Of a stretch of DNA of 64,000 bases, positions 27,339 to 36,807 are shown in pieces; position 1 is the first letter of the stretch, and each line of letters begins with the position of its first letter. Under the pieces are notes generated by a model that had not been told where the DNA came from, made no database searches, and saw only the letters and a program-made list of their open reading frames with translations. The position numbers and the translations under genes are program-made. The stretch covers positions 124,001-188,000 of the forward strand of contig JACBFI010000002.1 in the NCBI GenBank assembly GCA_013391385.1, in the 5' to 3' direction. Source of the DNA: Sediminibacterium sp. Gen4. GTDB lineage: Bacteria; Bacteroidota; Bacteroidia; Chitinophagales; Chitinophagaceae.

Positions 27339-28064
27339 TTAATGAGGTTTTTTGAATTGGGATAATAAAATACCCAATGCCACTGCAGCATTCAAAGATT
27401 CTGCCTGTCCGGTTCTAGGTATTGTGATACGATGATTGATCAAAGACTGTAGATCCTCCCTAATTCCTTTAGATTCATTACCGATCATTAATATGCCTGT
27501 ATGTGGGGGCTGAATTTCATACATCGATTGTCCATCCAGCACAGCGCCGTATATCGGTACTTCTTGCTTACTAAGCAGAGAAACGATATCGCGATACCAA
27601 ACTTTCACCCGCATAAAACTTCCCATGGTAGACTGAATCACTTTTGGATTGTACAATTCAACTGTATCCTCACTGGCGATGATCTGATCAATCCCAAACC
27701 AATCTGCAATACGAATGATGGTACCCATATTGCCGGGGTCTTGTATGCCATCCAATACCAGTGTTAACTTATGATTCCATTGGGGTTCATCCGTAAGTTC
27801 CGGTTGCTGAACAATGGCCAGCACCTGATTCGGGGTTTGCAGAGAACTGATTTTCTCTAATTCCTGTTCTGAAATACTGGTAAACGGATAATTTCCCTCA
27901 GGCTTTACCCACTGGTCTGTAGCATAGATATTTTTAACAGGATAACCTTCCGTAATGAGCTCCTGAACCAATTTCACGCCTTCAACGATAAATAACCGCT
28001 CAGCCGTTCTTTGTTTTTTGTGGCATAAAGATTGAATATATTTGAGCTCATTCTTGCTTAACAT
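27339..28064 (-). CDS. TrmH/SpoU-family RNA 2'-O-methyltransferase
   Basis: 241 residues. An N-terminal substrate-binding domain (KKQRTAERLFIVEGVKLVQEL) is followed by a SPOUT knot with the three motifs LDGIQDPGNMGTIIRIADWF, LMIGNESKGI and IPRTGQAESLNAAVALGILL. It transfers methyl from SAM to ribose in rRNA or tRNA; the target cannot be read from sequence. The N-terminal domain makes an rRNA methyltransferase of the RlmB/TsnR type most likely. Its start codon is 5 bp from that of the divergent tamL-like gene. Confidence 0.92.
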   Translation of the reverse strand: MLSKNELKYIQSLCHKKQRTAERLFIVEGVKLVQELITEGYPVKNIYATDQWVKPEGNYPFTSISEQELEKISSLQTPNQVLAIVQQPELTDEPQWNHKLTLVLDGIQDPGNMGTIIRIADWFGIDQIIASEDTVELYNPKVIQSTMGSFMRVKVWYRDIVSLLSKQEVPIYGAVLDGQSMYEIQPPHTGILMIGNESKGIREDLQSLINHRITIPRTGQAESLNAAVALGILLSQFKKPH

Positions 28065-28069
28065 TGATT

Positions 28070-30460
28070 ATGCTTTTGATCGGAAAAAGAGTTGTTTTAG
28101 AATATGGCATCTTGACTGTATTGTTAATGATCCTGCTCAATTCCTGTTCCGTTCAGCAACGTACAACCGTAAAAAACTATCCTGTCAACAAGCCTTTCGT
28201 TTACAGCAACAAGATCAATATCATCAACGAACTTCCCAAAGATGAGAAAAAACGGTTAACTTATGAACTAGAGAATTATTGGGATGATAGCTTACAAGTA
28301 AGACTGATACAGAGATATCTGGTTCGGTATCGATTAAACAAACCCCCTGTATTCGACAGCAGTAATCTTGATCGATCGATCAATTTCATGAAGGCTTATC
28401 TGAATAGTCAGGGTTATTTCTATCCAAATTTCAAAGACTCTGTTTTTGTTGATACTGTCAAAGATCAATTACGTACAAATGTGATCATGGAGATATCAAC
28501 AGGAAAGAATATCACCATTGATTCTGTTTCCTATAGTTTCCAAGACTCTGCTTTAAATGCATTGGTGCAATCTGAAATTTCGAAAAGCCTGTTAAAAAAA
28601 GGTGGGCGCTATACCAAACAAGTGATTGGTGACGAACTGGACAGACTTACCACTTTATTTCGTCAAAATGGTTACTACAATTTTAGCAGAGATGACCTGA
28701 GAGCTGTGGTGGATACATTGGACAAAGAACTGCTACAACTAACACTAGACCCCTTCAAACAGGCACAACTGATTGCTGATGCTGCAAAGAAGAGAAATGA
28801 AAATCCTAGTTGGGATATCAATATTACCACAACCGGAAATTTAACCGATTCAACAGGTTTGAATCAATTCAGCTTTGGGAATATTTATTATTATCCTGAA
28901 ACAAAGCTCTATGATATCCCGGATAGTGTAAGAAGGAAAACTGATTTTATTGTAGATACTTTCAGGAGTGGTATCATGAAATACAAGCAAGGTATATTCC
29001 GATTTAGACCCATGCGAGACCATACCTACTTTAAACGCGGGGATAAATATAATGAAGCAGATTACTTTAAAACCATCAATACACTCGGACAACTAGGTGC
29101 CTGGCAACAGGTAGACGCTATTCTGGAACCCAGAAATAAAGATTCTTTGGATGTTCATGTATTCTTGGTACCCGCCATCAAACAATCTGTAGCAACAGAA
29201 TTGGAAGGCAGTCGAAATTCGGGTGATGTTATTACCGGTAATACACTTGGTATCTCCATGAATCTTAGCTACAACAATAAGAATCGATGGAAACAAGCCA
29301 TACAGCAACAAACTGTTTTGAGAACGGGGGTAGAATTAAACTTATTGAATCAAGCCAATAACCCAGTCTTTCAGACTTTTTTAGTGAGCGCAAGCCATAC
29401 TTATGCTTTCCCTCGCATTCTCACTCCATTTCGCAATTGGGGTAGTTCACAAAAGATAGAAAATAAAAAAACCTTACTGACCCTTAACGGATCCTATATT
29501 GACAGAAGAAACTTTTATAAAGTGAACTCATTTACAGCCAGTATTGGCTATGAATGGAGAAGCAGAAAAAGAAATGGAGATCATTTGTGGTTGTACAAAC
29601 CCCTGAATCTGGAATTGTATGGTATCACGAGGTTAGCAGGACTTGATGATTTGATTCAGAAAAACCCTTTCCTACAAGCTTCTTTCAATGAGGGCAATAT
29701 CGTGAGTCAAAGTTTATCATTCATCAGCACCAGTACCGGTAGATTGAATAGAAATAGAAGCCACTACTACAGAGTAGGTATTGAAGAAGCGGGTGGATTA
29801 TTTGGGTTGTTACCCGGATTGAGAAATAATATTTACCGGTATATCAAAACCGAAACAGAATATCGTCAGGTAACACGTTATGATCAATCAGAATTGGCTT
29901 ATCGTGCATTTGCAGGCGTAGGATATAATTATGGTAATGACCCGCGTATCGGCAGAACCTTACCTTTCTTTAAACAATTTATCGCAGGTGGCCCATACAG
30001 TATGCGTGCATGGGGACTCAGACAATTGGGCTTGGGCAGTTCTGTTTTTAGTGATACTGTTAATAGTACTTATCGTGATCGTTTTGGAGATGTTCAGTTA
30101 GAGGGTAATATCGAATATCGTTTTACGCTATTATCATTAGGATCATTCAAAGTAGGTAGTGCTTTTTTTGCTGACATTGGTAATATCTGGAATATCAAAA
30201 GAAATGATCAGGATCCAGACTCAAAATTTTCTTTCAGCAATCTGGCTCGCGATTTAGCCATAGGTGTAGGTACCGGATTAAGATTCGATTTTTCTTATTT
30301 CCTGATTCGATTTGATTTTGCTTACCGTGTAAAAGACCCTGCCAGAAATAGGAACGGAGGATGGATGAGTATCAAAGATTTTGTATGGTCTGAAACAAGG
30401 GCTTCCGGACTCAAGATCAATAATATGGCTTTACAATTTGGTATTGGTCTACCCTTCTGA
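28070..30460 (+). CDS. tamL: TamA/BamA-family outer-membrane lipoprotein, TamL-like
   Basis: 796 residues from ATG 28070 (a TTG two codons earlier, 28064, opens the frame). The N-terminus is a lipoprotein signal (LLMILLNSCSVQQ, lipidated Cys at about 26). Next come POTRA-like domains (for example LNRSINFMKAYLNSQGYFYPNF) and a C-terminal 16-strand barrel of the Omp85 superfamily, with FIAGGPYSMRAWG near the barrel and the terminal strand ALQFGIGLPF. Omp85 proteins insert barrels or move substrates across the outer membrane; a lipidated TamA relative is the TamL form of Bacteroidota. No tamB gene is seen in the window. Confidence 0.85.
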   Translation: MLLIGKRVVLEYGILTVLLMILLNSCSVQQRTTVKNYPVNKPFVYSNKINIINELPKDEKKRLTYELENYWDDSLQVRLIQRYLVRYRLNKPPVFDSSNLDRSINFMKAYLNSQGYFYPNFKDSVFVDTVKDQLRTNVIMEISTGKNITIDSVSYSFQDSALNALVQSEISKSLLKKGGRYTKQVIGDELDRLTTLFRQNGYYNFSRDDLRAVVDTLDKELLQLTLDPFKQAQLIADAAKKRNENPSWDINITTTGNLTDSTGLNQFSFGNIYYYPETKLYDIPDSVRRKTDFIVDTFRSGIMKYKQGIFRFRPMRDHTYFKRGDKYNEADYFKTINTLGQLGAWQQVDAILEPRNKDSLDVHVFLVPAIKQSVATELEGSRNSGDVITGNTLGISMNLSYNNKNRWKQAIQQQTVLRTGVELNLLNQANNPVFQTFLVSASHTYAFPRILTPFRNWGSSQKIENKKTLLTLNGSYIDRRNFYKVNSFTASIGYEWRSRKRNGDHLWLYKPLNLELYGITRLAGLDDLIQKNPFLQASFNEGNIVSQSLSFISTSTGRLNRNRSHYYRVGIEEAGGLFGLLPGLRNNIYRYIKTETEYRQVTRYDQSELAYRAFAGVGYNYGNDPRIGRTLPFFKQFIAGGPYSMRAWGLRQLGLGSSVFSDTVNSTYRDRFGDVQLEGNIEYRFTLLSLGSFKVGSAFFADIGNIWNIKRNDQDPDSKFSFSNLARDLAIGVGTGLRFDFSYFLIRFDFAYRVKDPARNRNGGWMSIKDFVWSETRASGLKINNMALQFGIGLPF

Positions 30461-31162
30461 GTTCTCTTTAAGCTTTGTTATTTCCTGCTCAAAGGATTCG
30501 ATACTGTGTGCATCTTCCACAGAGAAAATACCTATTCTGGTTCTGCGCAAACTACTCATATAACCTCCAACACCTAATGCTGCACCATAATCGTTGGCCA
30601 GACTTCTGATATAAGTACCTGTGGAACAAACAACCCTAAAATGAACAACCGGCAATTCAATTTTTTCAATCGTAAACTGATGGATCGTAACAGGACGGGG
30701 CTCTAATACAACATGCTCCCCCTTTCTTGCCGCCAGATAAACCGGTTTCCCATCTTTTTTTATGGCTGAATGGGCAGGAGGAACTTGCATGATAGGTCCT
30801 GTAAATGATTTTGTAGCGTTGTGTATTTGTTCTTCTGTAAGGTGAGTGATGTCTTTAATGTTTTCGGGCGGCGATTCTAAATCATAAGTTGGGGTTGTGG
30901 CACCTAAGGTAAAAGTGCCCGTGTACTCTTTCTCCATTCCCATATACTCATTGATCTTCTTCGTAAACTTCCCGGTACAGATAATCAATAAACCTGTAGC
31001 CAAAGGATCAAGCGTGCCAGCATGTCCAACTTTTGAAATACGTGTGAGTATACGTACTTTCTTAACAGCATCGAAGGAAGTCCACTCCAATGGTTTATCC
31101 AGCAAAATGACTTTGCCATCAAGGTAAGGTTGTAATGCAGGATGTATTTCTTTTTGTCGCAT
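30449..31162 (-). CDS. truB: tRNA pseudouridine(55) synthase
   Basis: 237 residues. TruB makes pseudouridine 55 in the T-loop of tRNAs. Motifs: ILLDKPLEWTSFDAVKKVR, catalytic Asp52 in KVGHAGTLDPLATGLL, then EYTGTFTLGATTPTYDLES and CSTGTYIRSLANDYG. The length is short, lacking the C-terminal PUA domain of E. coli TruB, as is usual in Bacteroidota. Its 3' end overlaps that of tamL by 12 bp, convergent. proS ends up to 36 bp upstream on the same strand. Confidence 0.95.
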   Translation of the reverse strand: MRQKEIHPALQPYLDGKVILLDKPLEWTSFDAVKKVRILTRISKVGHAGTLDPLATGLLIICTGKFTKKINEYMGMEKEYTGTFTLGATTPTYDLESPPENIKDITHLTEEQIHNATKSFTGPIMQVPPAHSAIKKDGKPVYLAARKGEHVVLEPRPVTIHQFTIEKIELPVVHFRVVCSTGTYIRSLANDYGAALGVGGYMSSLRRTRIGIFSVEDAHSIESFEQEITKLKENSEG

Positions 31163-31197
31163 TGGAAGGATGATGTATTTGCACGGATGCAGGGGTA

Positions 31198-32676
31198 CTA
31201 GTAAGCTCTCGCAAATAAAACCCTTTGAGCAGAAGGCTTTCCGCTAAGGATACAAACACCTTCTTCCGCTGAATTATCCAGTGGTATACAACGTATCGTA
31301 GCCTTGGTCAATTCTTTAATCTTGTCTTCTGTTTCACCGGTACCATCCCAATGAGCAGCAATAAATCCGCCTTTGGTATCCAGAAGCTGAACAAATTCAT
31401 CCCAACTATTCGCCGGAGTAATATGCTCATCGCGATACTGTTTGGCTTTGTTGAAAATATTTTGCTGAATCTCCTCTAATAGGTTTTGGATATAGTTGGA
31501 AAGTCCATTCAACGAAACAGTATTCTTTTCCTTGGTATCTCTTCTGGCTATTTCTGCTACATTGTTTTCAAGATCACGTGCGCCGATGGCCACACGAACA
31601 GGAACACCTTTCAATTCATATTCTGCAAATTTCCATCCCGGTCTGGCATTATCACTGTCGTCGTACTTCACAGATATACCCAAGGTCTTGAGTTCTTTCA
31701 TTAACTGATGTACCCGTTCATCGATCTGTGCTTTCTGCTCCTCTCCTTTAAAAATAGGAACGATCACCACTTGTAATGGTGCAATACGTGGAGGTAATAC
31801 CAATCCACTATCATCACTATGAGCCATCACCAATGCACCAATCAAACGGGTACTTACGCCCCAGCTTGTAGCCCAAACATATTCCAGTTGATTGTTTTTA
31901 TCACTGAATTTTACATCAAATGCTTTTGCAAAGTTCTGGCCCAGAAAATGGGAAGTACCTGCCTGTAATGCTTTTCCATCCTGCATCATCGCTTCAATAC
32001 AATAAGTGTCTTCAGCACCTGCAAAACGTTCATTAGGTGTTTTCACACCCTTGATTACCGGAACAGCCATCCAATTTTCTACAAAATCGGCATATACATT
32101 CAGCATTTTGACGGTTTCTTCAACCGCTTCATCTTTGGTAGCATGTGCTGTATGACCTTCCTGCCAGAGAAACTCTGCAGTACGAAGAAATAATCGAGTT
32201 CTCATTTCCCACCTCACCACATTTGCCCATTGGTTCACCAAAATCGGAAGATCACGGTAAGATTGGATCCATGTTTTATAAGTATTCCAAATAATAGCCT
32301 CACTGGTTGGACGCACTACGAGCTCTTCTTCCAGTTTCGCTTCAGGGTCTACAATGAGTTTTCCTTTATTGGAAGGATCTGTTTTCAAGCGATAATGGGT
32401 TACAACCGCACATTCCTTAGCGAAACCTTCTGCATTCTTTTCCTCTGCTTCAAATAAACTTTTGGGAATAAAGAGCGGGAAATAAGCATTCTGATGACCT
32501 GTTTCTTTGAACATCCGATCCAATACATCACGCATATTCTCCCAAAGTGCAAAACCATAAGGCTTGATGACCATACAGCCTCTCACGGCACTATAATCTG
32601 CCAAACCACCTTTAATAATAAGGTCATTGTACCACTGAGAATAATCTTGCGCTCTGGAAGTGATTTCCTTACTCAT
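31198..32676 (-). CDS. proS: Proline--tRNA ligase, short (archaeal/eukaryote-like) type
   Basis: 492 residues. Class II aminoacyl-tRNA synthetase. Motif 2 is visible as [28 protein letters not shown], with [12 protein letters not shown] before it and [14 protein letters not shown] in the active site; the anticodon-binding domain starts near [14 protein letters not shown]. The protein lacks the YbaK-type editing insertion and has the C-terminal extension of ProS type 3, including [17 protein letters not shown]. It charges tRNA-Pro. Divergent from a lipoprotein gene. Confidence 0.95.
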   Translation of the reverse strand: MSKEITSRAQDYSQWYNDLIIKGGLADYSAVRGCMVIKPYGFALWENMRDVLDRMFKETGHQNAYFPLFIPKSLFEAEEKNAEGFAKECAVVTHYRLKTDPSNKGKLIVDPEAKLEEELVVRPTSEAIIWNTYKTWIQSYRDLPILVNQWANVVRWEMRTRLFLRTAEFLWQEGHTAHATKDEAVEETVKMLNVYADFVENWMAVPVIKGVKTPNERFAGAEDTYCIEAMMQDGKALQAGTSHFLGQNFAKAFDVKFSDKNNQLEYVWATSWGVSTRLIGALVMAHSDDSGLVLPPRIAPLQVVIVPIFKGEEQKAQIDERVHQLMKELKTLGISVKYDDSDNARPGWKFAEYELKGVPVRVAIGARDLENNVAEIARRDTKEKNTVSLNGLSNYIQNLLEEIQQNIFNKAKQYRDEHITPANSWDEFVQLLDTKGGFIAAHWDGTGETEDKIKELTKATIRCIPLDNSAEEGVCILSGKPSAQRVLFARAY

Positions 32677-32815
32677 AATAATATTATAATTCTCTTAACA
32701 AAATAGATTGCTTACAGTTGTTAGTTGGCAAACAAATTGCCGCTATTTACAGGAAGTCTATAACAGCGCAAATGTATGTAACTTCACATTATATAACCTT
32801 CTCAATCCTGATGTT

Positions 32816-33604
32816 ATGAAAAGAATGCTACTTGGATCATTGCTCACCATCGGACTCCTTTCAGGATGTTCAACGGCATACCAGAGCGGACAAACACCTG
32901 ATGATGTTTATTATTCACCCGGCAGAGATGGCGGCAGTAAGCGTGAAGAAGAGAAGGTTAGAGAACAGCAGGAACGCTATGAAGAATATATCAGCAGTCA
33001 GGATGATCGTTATTTACGTATGAAAGTAGCGAACAGAAACCGTTGGGCTGGTATTGATGATTTTGATTATTGGTACGACAGTCGCTATGACTTTGGCAGA
33101 TTTAATCATTTCAGTAATTGGAATAGTTTCTATACTTGGAATAATCCCTGGAACAATCCATGGAACCCTTCTTTCAGCTATGGATTGTGGAGAATGCAGC
33201 CCGGACTTGGGTTTGGATGGGGATGGAATAATCCGATGTATACGGTGATTGCTTATGCTTCCCCTAAATTCTATAGTGGTGGACGCACTTCCGGAAGTAA
33301 TCTTTCCGCCTATCGCAATACAAAAGGCTTCAGTAACATGAATAGCGGCTTTTACAACCCGAAAACAGGATCATTCATGAATTCCAATAATGCGTCATCC
33401 AGCAGTTTTGGAAGTTTATTGAAGCGTGTGTTTACTACCAGTCCCGGCAATTCCAGCTCAAGTTTTGATAGACCTGTAAGAAGTTTTTCAAACAGTAGCA
33501 GCGGATCTTCTGCAACCCCAAGCAGTTCTGCGGGTGGTAATAGTGGCGGTGTAAAAAGCTCTGGTAGTAGTGCCGGCTCTGGTCGCGGAGGCAGGGGTAA
33601 TTAA
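32816..33604 (+). CDS. Putative lipoprotein with Trp/Asn-rich and Ser/Gly-rich regions
   Basis: 262 residues from ATG 32816; the frame is open from 32708 but only this start gives a lipoprotein signal (MKRMLLGSLLTIGLLSGCST, Cys18). After a Glu/Arg-rich helix (KREEEKVREQQERYEEYI) lies a repetitive aromatic segment (WNSFYTWNNPWNNPWNPSF; GFGWGWNNPM). The C-terminal 100 residues are Ser/Gly-rich, ending SGRGGRGN. No domain recognised. Likely anchored in the outer membrane. Its upstream region is shared with divergent proS. Confidence 0.8.
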   Translation: MKRMLLGSLLTIGLLSGCSTAYQSGQTPDDVYYSPGRDGGSKREEEKVREQQERYEEYISSQDDRYLRMKVANRNRWAGIDDFDYWYDSRYDFGRFNHFSNWNSFYTWNNPWNNPWNPSFSYGLWRMQPGLGFGWGWNNPMYTVIAYASPKFYSGGRTSGSNLSAYRNTKGFSNMNSGFYNPKTGSFMNSNNASSSSFGSLLKRVFTTSPGNSSSSFDRPVRSFSNSSSGSSATPSSSAGGNSGGVKSSGSSAGSGRGGRGN

Positions 33605-33632
33605 TTTTTACACTTCAGGCAATAATTGATTC

Positions 33633-33647
33633 AGGTGTTGTACACCT
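33633..33647. promoter_or_regulatory. Short perfect inverted repeat upstream of the FadL-like gene
   Basis: AGGTGT-TGT-ACACCT, 6-bp arms around a 3-bp centre, 33 bp before the start at 33680. It could be an operator or a weak hairpin; there is no T-run, so a terminator is unlikely. Confidence 0.3.
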
Positions 33648-33679
33648 TATACTAAACCTATATCCAAACAGATTGTAAC

Positions 33680-35209
33680 ATGAAAATATATTTACTATCC
33701 CTGACATTGATGCTTACCTTACTAGCATCCGCACAAAACCCGGATTATTCATTACGAACTGCCTGGTTCACCCAAAATGGCTCTGCGAGAAATATTGCAA
33801 CCGGTGGTGTGATGGGATCTTTAGGAGGCGAAATCACAGCCAACCACGTGAACCCTGCAGGTATTGGATTATTCAAAACCAATGAATTTGTTTTATCACC
33901 CGGATTCTTATTGAACAATAACAAATTCAAATATCGCGGTTCTGACACCCTTAATAATAAGAATAGTTTTGGGTATGGTGCTTCCGGCGTTATTTTGAGC
34001 ACGGGCGTTAACAGAAAAAGTAAATGGACCAGTAGTGCGTTTGCCCTTTCCGTAAACCAATTAGCCAGCTATAATAATCGGATTCAATTCAAAGGATTCA
34101 ATAACATGAGTTCATTCTCAGAACAGTATCTGGAAGAATTGACTCGTGACCTTGCAGATACCAATGCTGCATTAAGCAATTATATCTTTGGGTCTTCTCT
34201 CGCTTTTAGAACCTTTTTGGTGGATACTGCGAATAATGCCAGTGGTAACTTTATTGGTTATCAGAGTTTGGTGCCGATTTCAACCGGTGTGAATCAATCT
34301 TATGATGCCACTACAAGAGGTGGATACCATGAAATAGCACTTGGAGTAGCAGGCAATATGGAAGATAAAATGTATGTGGGCGGTAGCCTTACCATTCCTG
34401 TTATTAGCTATTCTCGTGATCTGGTATATCGTGAAACAGATGCTACCAATGACCCGAATAATCAATTTAGTAGTTTTGAATTCCGCGAAACATTCACTTC
34501 TCAAGGATTAGGTATTGGTGCAAAAATTGGTACCATTTATAAACCGAAAGAACATTGGAGAATTGGCTTTGCATTTCATACACCACAATTCATCACATTT
34601 AAAGACAGAGTACGTGCTTCTATGACTGCTAATACTGAGAGTTATGCAGGTATCCGTTCTGAAAACAGCGACAACCTCAATAGCGGTAACCCAGGCAATA
34701 GCAACTACAATTTAGTTACCCCTTGGAGAGCTATAGTAAGTGCCAGTTATGTTTTTAGAGAAATTAAGGACACACGCCGACAAAGAGCATTCATCAGTGC
34801 AGACCTTGAATATGTGAATTATCGCGGCTCAAGATTTTCTGCTGAAGACAAGAATGACCAAGCACTCGTAAATTATTACAACCTATTAAATGATGTCATT
34901 AAAGACACATACAAAGGAAATATCAATTTCCGTTTAGGTGGTGAACTAAAGCTTCATACGATTATGTTTCGTCTAGGTGGAGCCTATTATGGTAGTCCAT
35001 ACGCAGAAGAAGAACTAAAAGCCAATCGTATTTTGGCAACCGGAGGTGTGGGTTATCGCGATAAAGGTATTTTCATTGATCTTAGCTATGCACATGCTTT
35101 CAATCGTGATGTTCAGTTTGCATATCGACTCAATGATAAACCCAACACATTTGCCGAACAAACCGGATCAAGAGGTTCTGTAATGCTTACACTTGGATTT
35201 AAGTTTTAA
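33680..35209 (+). CDS. OmpP1/FadL/TodX-family outer-membrane transporter
   Basis: 509 residues. Signal peptide MKIYLLSLTLMLTLLASAQ, then the FadL-like N-terminal hatch: YSLRTAWFTQNGSARNIATG, GSLGGEITANHVNPAGIGLF. The barrel strands run to the terminal VMLTLGFKF (final Phe). FadL relatives take up hydrophobic compounds such as long-chain fatty acids or aromatics; the substrate is not inferable. The stop codon shares two bases with the stop of convergent miaA (TTAA reads as stop on both strands). Confidence 0.87.
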   Translation: MKIYLLSLTLMLTLLASAQNPDYSLRTAWFTQNGSARNIATGGVMGSLGGEITANHVNPAGIGLFKTNEFVLSPGFLLNNNKFKYRGSDTLNNKNSFGYGASGVILSTGVNRKSKWTSSAFALSVNQLASYNNRIQFKGFNNMSSFSEQYLEELTRDLADTNAALSNYIFGSSLAFRTFLVDTANNASGNFIGYQSLVPISTGVNQSYDATTRGGYHEIALGVAGNMEDKMYVGGSLTIPVISYSRDLVYRETDATNDPNNQFSSFEFRETFTSQGLGIGAKIGTIYKPKEHWRIGFAFHTPQFITFKDRVRASMTANTESYAGIRSENSDNLNSGNPGNSNYNLVTPWRAIVSASYVFREIKDTRRQRAFISADLEYVNYRGSRFSAEDKNDQALVNYYNLLNDVIKDTYKGNINFRLGGELKLHTIMFRLGGAYYGSPYAEEELKANRILATGGVGYRDKGIFIDLSYAHAFNRDVQFAYRLNDKPNTFAEQTGSRGSVMLTLGFKF

Positions 35210-36129
35210 ATAACCGCATCAATACCCTGTTCCAGCAGTATTTTTTGAATCTGCAATACAGGATCTGCAGCAGCATTTACCCAGTGAATGCTGCTGTCTT
35301 TTTTAAACCAAGTCATTTGTCTTTTTGCATATTGTCGGGTATGCTGTTGAATCAATTCAATAGCTCTATCATAAGAAATACTCCCATCTAAATGATCAAA
35401 TAACTCCTGATAACCTACAGTTTGTAAAGCATTCAAATGCTTAAAGGGATACAATGCTTTGACTTCATCAAATAACCCTTGCTGCATCATTTGTTCAACG
35501 CGTAGATGAATGCGTGTATTCAATTCAGCTCTTTCCATTTCAAGTCCGATCTTCACCATTCGAAATGGTCTTTCAACTTTTTTACCGATTCTAAAGCTGG
35601 TAATCGATTTACCCGTTCCTTCTAGTATCTCAAGTGCACGTAATAATCTATGTGGATTTTGTTGTTCAGCGATTTGCCAGAAAAGTGGATCACGCTTGGC
35701 CACTTCCTGTTGCAACCATGCCAACCCATTTGTAGCATAACTCTGATTGAGTGCTTGTCGGATGGAGGGATCTATTTCGGGCATATCATCGATACCCTCA
35801 CAAAATGCTTTGATATATAAACCCGTACCTCCGGTTACAATTAATTTTGAGTGCTGTTTAAAAATAAAGGCTGCTTTTTCGAGCGCATAGGTTTCATAGA
35901 TACCCGCATTCACTTCTTCATGAATAGAATGTGATGCAATAAAATGATGAGGCACTGTTGAAAGTTCTTCAGCAGAAGGACGAGCCACCCCAATATTCAT
36001 TTCACGATAGCATTGTCTGGAATCTGCAGATAATATTTCTGTTTGGAATAACTGTGCCAATGCAATGGCAGCAGCAGTTTTACCTACAGCCGTTGGACCA
36101 ACAATCAATATAGCTGTATGTGAAGACAA
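35206..36129 (-). CDS. miaA: tRNA dimethylallyltransferase
   Basis: 307 residues with a TTG start: an in-frame stop lies two codons upstream and no ATG precedes the P-loop, so TTG 36129 is the only plausible start. P-loop GPTAVGKT (residues 11-18), DSRQCYREMNIG, TGGTGLYIKAFCEG and the tRNA-contacting RQYAKRQMTWFKKD. It adds dimethylallyl to A37 of tRNAs reading UNN codons. It ends within the stop codon of the convergent FadL-like gene. Confidence 0.95.
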   Translation of the reverse strand: MSSHTAILIVGPTAVGKTAAAIALAQLFQTEILSADSRQCYREMNIGVARPSAEELSTVPHHFIASHSIHEEVNAGIYETYALEKAAFIFKQHSKLIVTGGTGLYIKAFCEGIDDMPEIDPSIRQALNQSYATNGLAWLQQEVAKRDPLFWQIAEQQNPHRLLRALEILEGTGKSITSFRIGKKVERPFRMVKIGLEMERAELNTRIHLRVEQMMQQGLFDEVKALYPFKHLNALQTVGYQELFDHLDGSISYDRAIELIQQHTRQYAKRQMTWFKKDSSIHWVNAAADPVLQIQKILLEQGIDAVI

Positions 36130-36172
36130 TGATTAGGTATATATCTTGATAACTGCTTAAAAGATGGAATGA

Positions 36173-36736
36173 TTAAAAATCTTCTTCAGTACTTTCTTCA
36201 GCTCCAAAATCATCCCCATCAGACTCACCATCCTCTCCTTCTTCACCAAAGCCATCTGATGCTTCTGCAAGGTCATATTTCTCTTCTATATCAGCGAATT
36301 TATCGCCTAAAAGACTTTTTGTTCCATACTGTTGTGGACCAATCCCTTCAACCCTGGATATAGCCGGGTAGCTGAGTTTAGCATTCTCTTCTTTACTCAC
36401 ATTGATCAACTCTACTAAAAAAGCCCAGTTTTTTGTAAAATCGTAGAGATAAATAAATTTTTGATTGGTATCACGAATCTCACTACCAATGGTGGTATCA
36501 CTCATGAGCAAGGGCTCTGCAACATAAGATTTATCATATCGTTCAAAACTGATCTCACGACCACGTTGCCAATTATCATTACTCCTAAAGAAAGTAGCCT
36601 GATGCTTCTGATCAAATTCATAAGCTTTCAGGATCGCAAAATGCAAATCGATAAAGTATTGTGTATGCTTGATCACAATATCGCGGTATACCGCATCATC
36701 TTCCTCTAAATAAACCCTGAATTTCAGAATTGCCAT
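36173..36736 (-). CDS. pRiA4b ORF-3-like (IS1096 passenger TnpR-like) domain protein
   Basis: 187 residues. The N-terminal 140 residues fit the plasmid pRiA4b ORF-3 family: VYLEEDDAVYRDIVIKHTQY, DLHFAILKAYEF, FIYLYDFTKNWAFLVEL. The C-terminus is a strongly acidic tail (Glu/Asp/Gly-rich, about 35 residues). Despite the family name there is no transposase, terminal repeat or other element nearby, so it is an ordinary chromosomal gene here. Function unknown. It lies between miaA and cca on the same strand, 43 bp upstream of miaA. Confidence 0.8.
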   Translation of the reverse strand: MAILKFRVYLEEDDAVYRDIVIKHTQYFIDLHFAILKAYEFDQKHQATFFRSNDNWQRGREISFERYDKSYVAEPLLMSDTTIGSEIRDTNQKFIYLYDFTKNWAFLVELINVSKEENAKLSYPAISRVEGIGPQQYGTKSLLGDKFADIEEKYDLAEASDGFGEEGEDGESDGDDFGAEESTEEDF

Positions 36737-36807
36737 TCTAAATGCTTAAGTCTTTTATAATATGTACAACAACACTTCAGTTGTCATCAGAAACGCTAAA
36801 ATACAAT

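Noticed and set aside
36173-36736. Mobile element suggested by the 'IS1096 passenger' family name
   Set aside because: No transposase, terminal inverted repeat or target duplication was seen; the gene sits in an ordinary run of housekeeping genes.
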